Source: Andalucia godoyi
Lineage: Eukaryota; Discoba; Jakobea; Jakobida; Andaluciidae
NCBI GenBank assembly: GCA_009859145.1
Contig: VRVR01000050.1
Location: forward strand, 62,001 to 126,000
Direction: 5' to 3'
DNA: 64,000 nt
Positions 58,891 through 64,000 of this stretch are shown one piece after another. The notes under the pieces are model-generated. The model saw only the letters and a program-made list of their open reading frames with translations. It made no database searches and was not told where the DNA came from. Each line of letters opens with the position of its first letter. Within the stretch, counting starts at the first letter, position 1. Both the position numbers and the translations under genes were made by a program.

Positions 58891-61875
58891 TTACAAAACA
58901 TGGGTCGCCGAGGCGTTCTGTTCCGCAGCAACCACGGCCTTCGCTTCTTGGAACATCTTTTGGATAATCGGACGCTGATCTTGTTCAATGCGATTCATCA
59001 AACTCTGCAGAAGACCCTTTCGGGTTTCCACATTCTCGGACTGGCTCCGTCCAAGTTTGGCAACTTCTTGAATGTACTCACTGATAGCAGACGATGCTTC
59101 CTCGCTGCCGAGGACTTGAAGATCGAGATCGAATCTGGAAGAAGCATCTCCGAATTCATTTCCAGATTTTCGACGCTTCGCAGAACGGTCCAACGACTCC
59201 AGCTCATCTGCTTTTCGTTTGGCTGCGGCAATGACATTTGCAGGAAAGCGCACCATTTCGGCAACATGAATGCCAAAACTGCGGTCGCAAGGACCAGGGA
59301 ACACTTGGTACAGGAAGGTCAGACGGTCGCCACGGTCAGTAAGAGCAGTAACGTGCCGATTGGCGACACCCTTCTTGTGTTGTTCCAATTTCGTCAGCTC
59401 GTGAAAATGGGTGGCAAACAGACAGTACGATCCAATCTTCGTCAATATGTGCTCTGCAATCGAGTATGCAAGACCAAATCCATCATACGTCGATGTTCCC
59501 CGACCAAGCTCATCAATAATGAGGAGGGAGTTCTCTGTTGCAGTGGAAAGGATGTTTGCAGTTTCCAGCATTTCTGCCATGAACGTCGAGATGCCGCGTA
59601 ACTGCGAATCTGATGCACCGACGCGGGCCATCACGGCGTCAACAATACTTAGCTCCGCAAACTCACAGGGAACAAAGGATCCCAGTTGGGCCATCAAGCA
59701 GATGATGCCAATCTGACGAATGTAGGTGCTCTTTCCAGCACAGTTCGGCCCTGTGACAATCGACAGCCCAGTTTTGCCCCGGATAAGGTCCACATCGTTG
59801 GCAATGAAAGAAACTCCATCTTGGACTTCAAGAGAAGGATGGCGAGCTTGTTTCATGCAAATTTTTCCTGTGGACGACTGCAACATCTTCGGGCGGACAT
59901 ACGGGGTCGGGGCAGACGCCGCTGCCTGAGCAAGGGCGCAAAACACATCGAGATCGGCAAAAAGATCCGCCAACGTTTGGAGAACCGGAATGTACGTACA
60001 GACGACGTCCATTGCAGTCTTGACAAGTTCCACAGAACGAACACTGTAATCTTCACATAATTGATTGTATTCGCTGGATACCTTGCGCATCTTCGGAGAT
60101 GTGAACAGTACACCATCCTTGCGCGTATCCAACGGAATGTATTTGCTGTTGTCTCGGATGCCGCGTTCATCCTTTCGGGAAACGCGAAAGACAAATCCAT
60201 GTTGCGTATGTTTTTCGAGTTTGAGAGATTTTCCCGCATCGAATCCAAGATCGTCAGCAGCTTCTCTCAGCAGCTTCTGCATTTGCGTTAACACGCCGTC
60301 CTTCTTGCCTTGGATATCCTGAAGATCAGAATCAAAATCTGCTTGGATCACGTACTCGTGCTGGAGAGCACGAGTCATGTCCACTGTCTTGCAGATCATG
60401 TCTTCCAGTGGCTGCAAATCATTTCCCGCTGATCCAAGCGGAATGGCAAACCGCGTTGAAACGGACGCCTCACTTACACCCCCTGTATATGACTCTAGTA
60501 ATCCGACCATTCGAGGAACGTGCAACGAAACCTGATAGAGGCGCACGGCATCTTCGAGAGTGCCCCGCCCTCGCACCAGCTTCTTGATGATGCGATCCAG
60601 ATCGGGTAGCTTCTTGATGTGCTCATCGGCAATGTTCTGCCGCAATACCGGGTCCGCAAGGAGCGCCTCGACAAGATCGTGCCGTTCCGAAATGCTGCCA
60701 AAGTCGATCAGCGGCTGTCGAATCCACTGCATCATTCGACGAGATCCCATGGCAGATCGGCACCGATTCAACACTCCATACAACGATGAGGTTTTCGAAG
60801 TGTCGGCTGAAGAAGGAAGTATGTTCAACGCTCGAAGCGCCGCAGCATCCAGACGCACATATGCGCCGAGTGCGTATGTGAACAAACGGAAGGTACCGAA
60901 ATTGGAATCATCTGCCAACAGTTCCAGATACCGGATAAGCGCCCCCATGGACTCCATAGCATACTTCAAATCCAGTTCCTTGACGTGGCGCTTCACATCA
61001 CCGGCGGCAATCAGCCTTCCAAGATCTTGTTCAACAGACGATGAAGAAAACGTGCTCTTGTTTCTCTCCGTCAGAACAATGCTCAGTTGATCCCAAATGT
61101 CATAGGCTGCCTTGGTTGCCGGTTGGTTCTTGTCGACGTACATGACAACTTCCTTCGCGCCGATTTGGATGGCGAGGTTGTGCAAATTCGTCAAACGTTC
61201 GTTGTCCACAAACTCGCAAACTCCAAAGGTCCGGAGTGTGGTATCCGCGAATGCAACACCTACAGCAATCGATCCGTCCACAGAAGCAAACTTCACAGCC
61301 ATTGAAACCGCAGATGCAAAATCTGCCGACGAGTTTAGGAAAATATCCTCAAAAGACTGCATATTTCCGGGAGAGGCACGTCTGGTGCAGCTCCAGGAAG
61401 ATCCAGAAGACGTGTAGAGCTCGACTTTGAGGTTCCGACTTTGCAAGAGGTCTCTGACTACTACCTCAAACATGTTTGCAGAGACGATGACACTCGGAAG
61501 GCCCTGTGGCTGGTTCGACGACGGTGACGACGCTACGTTCGACGCCGACCCGAGATATTTGACGACCGCAGTTGTGTGGAAATACTCGTTTGCAACAAAA
61601 AGTGCATTTTCTCCGTGGCAAGAATAGAAGGTCTGCAAAGATCAGCAACAGTAAGACCACTGTCATCATACTCTCTTTTTAATTTTTTTTAAAAAAAGGA
61701 AAAAGAAGAAGAAAAGACATTTCAAAGGAGGTGCAAAGAAAATGAAAAAGACAATAAAAACGCATACTTTTCGATCAAAGAACCGGACCAAATCAGGAGT
61801 CTTGGAAAGAGATCTGAAATACGAACAGAAAGACGCATCGCTTTTGGAATCAAAATCAAGATCCGGCTTTTCCAT
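58891..61875 (-). CDS. MSH2: DNA mismatch-repair protein MSH2, two exons
   Basis: MSH2 pairs with MSH6 or MSH3 to recognise mismatches in nuclear DNA. Exon 1 is 61875-61768 (MEKPDLDFDSKS ... LVRFFDRK), intron 61767-61633 (GTATGC...TTTGCAG), exon 2 61632-58891; total 949 aa (human 934). The join FFDRK|TFYSCHGENALF restores the family RxFDRxDFYTxHGEDA block. Later blocks: MutS core and lever (MGSRRMMQWIRQPLIDF), clamp, and ATPase domain with Walker A TGPNCAGKSTYIRQIG, FVPCEFAELSIVDAVMARVGA, Walker B SLLIIDELGRGTSTYDGFG, and the H-loop FATHFHELTKL. All motifs appear intact. It converges with AP180 with a 95-base gap. Confidence 0.97.
61633..61767 (-). other. MSH2 intron
   Basis: GTATGC donor after the AAA codon (Lys36), TTTGCAG acceptor, phase 0. 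It has a T/A-rich interior. Confidence 0.85.
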
Positions 61876-62564
61876 GAGTGTGTACCAGTTGCGCGCTAAA
61901 CAAGCTGAGCTACAGAGCTTGTGTTTTGTTTGTTTTTTTTAAATATAAATAAGACGGCAATTTTAAAAAATGGATAGTGTAAAGGAAGGGAAACAACTGA
62001 AAAGAAAGAGCAAGAAGAAGAAGAAGAAAACGAGAGTGAAGGATAAGGAAGAAAATGAAATGGGGTTTCCCTCGGATTCCAAAAAATGTGGCGGGAATTT
62101 GGCGGGAGCAACAATGACAGTTGACATTTGGCAAAGAAATGTTTGGGCATTACCCTGACAAATCCCACGCCTTCCTCTCTGCCTGTCAGTCCTCCTAGAG
62201 GCACTGACGTTTCTGACCATTCCCCTAACAGCGGAGTGTCCCCAAGCTTTCATTCATTTTCTTTTGCACCAAAATGCCTGACCCATCAGACCATCACCAC
62301 TTCACACATCGACCCAACATTTGATGTTCTCTTCCTTGTCTCTTTGTTCTGTCTGTTCTGGCTTTAATTAACGTTTCTGTTGTTCTTGTGGCGCTGTCTT
62401 TTAATTCAATAGTTGTTTCTTTCTTGTAGGTATTGTTGTTTTGCTGTTTTGCTGTTTTGCTGTTTTGTGGTATTGTGGTATTGTGGTATTGTGGTATTGT
62501 GGTATTGTTTTGTGTTTGAAAGGTTGTTTTTCAGCAGGACAGTAACCAGCAAAGGAAAAAAGTA
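61876..62564. other. Divergent intergenic region, 689 bases
   Basis: It contains a tRNA-like fragment without a complete cloverleaf (61885-61925, minus strand), AAG/AG-rich sequence near 62000-62050, and a TGTGGTATTG/TTGCTGTTT repeat at about 62430-62510. No gene was identified. Confidence 0.5.
62430..62515 (+). repeat. Tandem TTTTGCTG and TGTGGTAT repeats
   Basis: About four TTTTGCTG units are followed by five or six TGTGGTAT units, just upstream of the last gene's start. Confidence 0.85.
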
Positions 62565-63986
62565 ATGGGCTCCCAAGAAGATAATCTGGCTAAAATAGCG
62601 GCCCTCGAGAATGAACTCAAAAGTCGCGACGTGAAGATTGGCGCATTGGAAGAAGAAAAGTCCGCGATTGAACGGCAGCTTCGTCAGAAAGAGCATGTTC
62701 TCGGCTCCGTGTCCCATGACGCTGAAGAGTTCAAGGAAAAGTGTGCGCGTCTCGAAGATGCGAACAAGCGACTTGCAGCGCAAATCAAGACGCTGGAAGA
62801 TGACAATAAGACTCTTCGCGAGGTGAAGACAGTGGAGGATACAATTCAGAACCGTGCGAAGACCCGTCCGTCGTCAGGGAGCTCCATTGTTGAGGAGCAT
62901 CTGGACACCATATCAAGACTGGAAAATGTGGTTTCTCTCAAGAATCGCGAAATTGAGGGCTTGACTGTGGAGCGGAAGACGTTGCAGAATCTTCTTCGTG
63001 AAAAGGATAAGCAGATTACCCGTATGGATAAGCAGTTGCAGAAGCTCGGAGAATCCCCCGTGGATCTGGCTGCGACGCATGCAAATCAGATCAAGAAGTT
63101 GAAGATGGATATTGTCGAACTTCAGGAGGAAAAACGGACTCTAATGGAGATCCAGCGATTGAAGAACAAGGCCATCGAGAATTTGACGCGTCAGTTGGAT
63201 GAGAAACTCTCCATCGACGAGCATATCCGTGAGCTCAGAGAACAGCTGAAAGCAAAAGAAAAGGAGTCGGAAGCTTTGGAACTTACAAACCTGGAACTGC
63301 AGCGTGCCCACAGGCTGCAGGAATCGGAACTTAGTCGCATCGAGGGAGCTTCGACGGATTCGGCTCTTCGGGCTTTGGAGGCAGACAAGCGCTACCTGCA
63401 GTCTGAGATCAAAAAGCACCAGGATGCGCGCGCGACGTTGGAAAAGACCGTTCGTGCGCAAGCAGTGCGCATTGAGAGTTTGACAAACAGACTCGAAATT
63501 GTTGCTTCTGCTCTGCGTGAGGTGAAGCATTCCCGCAGATCGCTGGGCTCCGTGAATGTTCCGGCAAAGGAGGCGGCGGGATCTGCATCGGACGCGAATG
63601 GAAGCAGTTCTTCGGATGGTTTGGTCGAAGATGAAAAGATCGATGCGCCACTGTATGAGCTTTTGCAAAAAGATGTCGAGGAGCTGAGAGCCAAGCTCGC
63701 TGAGCGCGATGCGTTGTTGGCGGAGAAGGATGAGTCCCTGGAGGCGCTTTCCCGCAACCTGGATATCTTGAGCTCTGCAAGGAGTGCAGATGCAAAGAAG
63801 AGCAAGAAGACCAACGAGGAACTGCAGAAAGAGATCAAGAAGATCCGCGAAGACCTCGCAAGAAGGGAGGACGAGTTTCGAGCAAAGGAAGTGCAACAAA
63901 AGAAGGACAATCAAAAGCTCAGACAAAAACTTGCAAAGAAGGACGATCCGAATTCGTCGACGTTGTCCGAAGTCGCTTCTCCCTAG
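62565..63986 (+). CDS. Long coiled-coil protein, unknown
   Basis: The protein is 473 aa from ATG 62565 (MGSQEDNLAKIAALENEL) to the stop at 63984-63986, complete in the window. Almost the whole length is heptad-type coiled coil (LENELKSRDVKIGALEEEK through LRQKLAKKDD). The gaps are a Ser/Arg linker near residue 100 (RPSSGSSIVEEH) and an Ala/Ser-rich linker near 345 (SASDANGSSSSDG). There are no motor, EF-hand or targeting motifs. It could be a centrosomal, ciliary or trafficking rod protein; sequence alone does not decide. The window ends 14 bases after the stop. Confidence 0.6.
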   Translation: MGSQEDNLAKIAALENELKSRDVKIGALEEEKSAIERQLRQKEHVLGSVSHDAEEFKEKCARLEDANKRLAAQIKTLEDDNKTLREVKTVEDTIQNRAKTRPSSGSSIVEEHLDTISRLENVVSLKNREIEGLTVERKTLQNLLREKDKQITRMDKQLQKLGESPVDLAATHANQIKKLKMDIVELQEEKRTLMEIQRLKNKAIENLTRQLDEKLSIDEHIRELREQLKAKEKESEALELTNLELQRAHRLQESELSRIEGASTDSALRALEADKRYLQSEIKKHQDARATLEKTVRAQAVRIESLTNRLEIVASALREVKHSRRSLGSVNVPAKEAAGSASDANGSSSSDGLVEDEKIDAPLYELLQKDVEELRAKLAERDALLAEKDESLEALSRNLDILSSARSADAKKSKKTNEELQKEIKKIREDLARREDEFRAKEVQQKKDNQKLRQKLAKKDDPNSSTLSEVASP

Positions 63987-64000
63987 GCTGTGAATAGCTT

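Noticed and set aside
61885-61925. Minus-strand tRNA-like stretch (TGTAGCTCAGCTTG then GCGCGC) just before MSH2
   Set aside because: Only the acceptor/D-arm-like half is present; the D stem has a mismatch and no B box or 3' half follows. The MSH2 start codon lies inside the place where the anticodon arm should be.

Overview
This window looks like nuclear DNA of a single-celled, probably flagellated eukaryote with a compact genome. About thirty protein genes lie close together on both strands. Core eukaryotic families are recognisable: HBS1, acyl-CoA-binding protein, LSm2, ribosomal proteins eL15 and uL16, MSH2, PRP17/CDC40, proteasome chaperone PSMG2, dTMP kinase, an AP180/CALM clathrin adaptor, a small heat-shock protein, a TSC1/hamartin homologue and probably MED17. 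Several genes suggest a cilium: a CFAP157/BBOF1-like coiled-coil protein, a DUF4795/QRICH2-like coiled-coil protein, a possible Fuzzy-like longin protein and a protein with repeated D-I-x-G-A motifs. Many proteins carry long Ser, Gln, His or Asn runs, and the intergenic DNA is rich in simple repeats. I cannot name the species.

Introns are few and sit close to gene starts. Nine could be placed by restoring conserved amino-terminal sequence in frame. All nine begin GTAYGY (mostly GTATGT) and end in AG. Reading through them completes HBS1, MSH2, the MED17-like protein, the CFAP157-like protein, an N-myristoylation-type protein and a large armadillo-like protein.

Layout: 1-5.2 kb, 3' end of an unknown gene and HBS1. 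5.5-7.0 kb, a block that looks like bacteriophage DNA, with an HNH endonuclease and a truncated relative, each behind a good Shine-Dalgarno site, plus operator-like palindromes. 7.4-13.6 kb, ACBP, MED17-like, an unknown gene and a flagellar-type coiled-coil gene. 13.9-24.4 kb, TSC1, tRNA-Pro, the D-I-x-G protein, Hsp20 with a heat-shock element, CFAP157-like, an ADP-ribosylglycohydrolase-like gene and DUF167. 24.6-36.4 kb, an LRR-like gene, LSm2, a PH-like gene, a Fuzzy-like gene, and the divergent eL15/uL16 pair sharing a promoter with telo-box motifs. 37-48 kb, an armadillo-like gene, a decayed IS607/Fanzor-type element at 40.5-41.2 kb, a four-TM protein, PSMG2 and a large unknown gene. 48-64 kb, a longin-like gene, dTMP kinase, PRP17, a giant disordered RGG protein, AP180/CALM, MSH2 and a coiled-coil gene.

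The two most unusual items are the phage-like HNH cassette in a eukaryotic intergenic region and the frameshifted HTH plus RuvC/zinc-finger remnant, which resembles an IS607-type transposon carrying a Fanzor (eukaryotic TnpB relative). No intact new system could be demonstrated. Gene identities come from recognising motifs by eye, without any database search.
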